The position numbers and the translations under genes were made by a program. From Vibrio mediterranei (lineage in GTDB: Bacteria > Pseudomonadota > Gammaproteobacteria > Enterobacterales > Vibrionaceae): 64,000 nt of DNA. This document shows, piece by piece, positions 63,879-64,000 of this stretch (the stretch's first letter is position 1; every line of letters starts with the position of its first letter). Under the pieces are notes generated by a model that saw only the letters and a list, made by a program, of their open reading frames with translations, ran no database searches and was not told the origin of the DNA. The DNA lies in NCBI RefSeq assembly GCF_900088415.1, contig NZ_FLLQ01000012.1:1-64000 (forward strand), given 5' to 3'.

Positions 63879-64000
63879 ATGAGAAAAATTGTGATAACAG
63901 GTGCGACAGGTCATCTGGGAAACAAGCTATATGAGTACTTATCGCAAAACGATCAACTGGATGTGTGGGGTCTTGATATAAGACCAAGTGATAATCCCCA
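63879..64000 (+). CDS. NAD-dependent epimerase/dehydratase-like, 5' part only
   Basis: ATG 63879 begins MRKIVITGATGHLGNKLYEY; G-x2-G-x2-G is the Rossmann NAD(P) loop of extended SDR enzymes, with Asp in GLDIR as a likely ribose contact. Continues past the window end. Confidence 0.75.
   Translation, partial: MRKIVITGATGHLGNKLYEYLSQNDQLDVWGLDIRPSDNP

Overview
The window looks like a chromosomal segment of a Vibrio or close relative in the Vibrionaceae. The reasons are the gene families present: a VCA0849-type giant adhesin, SstT, CueP, a VF530-type DNA-binding protein, CtlX, tyrosine catabolism genes and a second RsgA-like GTPase. I cannot name the species or replicon. No rRNA, tRNA, CRISPR array, IS element or phage gene was found.

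Layout. 1-10343: the 3' part of a giant VCBS-repeat adhesin with a type I secretion C-terminus. 10.4-13.9 kb: sstT, a copper-response pair (a 37-residue CC-peptide plus cueP behind a MerR/CueR-like promoter) and an rsgA paralogue. 14.4-48.3 kb: a dense accessory region for acid and general stress plus envelope functions. 48.4-63.9 kb: mostly housekeeping and metabolic genes (patatin lipoprotein, K+ channel, SCO/PCuAC copper delivery, tyrosine degradation hpd-hmgA-fah-maiA, Dcu transporter, ABC exporter, ctlX, VF530 protein). The window ends inside an NAD-dependent epimerase-like gene.

The 14.4-48.3 kb region is the exciting part. It holds two proton-consuming decarboxylases, aspartate 4-decarboxylase and glutamate decarboxylase GadB, and an AspT-type amino-acid antiporter next to gadB. 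It also holds an HdeA-like periplasmic acid chaperone in an operon with a hibernation factor, a desulforubrerythrin and a GSP17M-like protein; a universal stress protein; and a second hibernation factor. Two export systems are present: an RND pump joined to an Omp85-like barrel, and an AaeXAB-like system. TolC and several outer-membrane barrels complete it.

Regulation appears to be built in. There are two RpoH-family sigma factors and two CadC/ToxR-type membrane-anchored regulators. They are arranged as mirror-image pairs (sigma1 minus, Tox1 minus, then Tox2 plus, sigma2 plus). The two regulator genes share an almost identical 36-bp block with direct repeats, ending 15 nt before each start codon. 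Two further families are duplicated inside the region: small His-rich proteins and about 150-residue secreted proteins. My inference is a self-regulated acid-fitness island that senses stress at the inner membrane and uses dedicated heat-shock-type sigma factors. Its gene families are known, but I do not know of a description of this combination.
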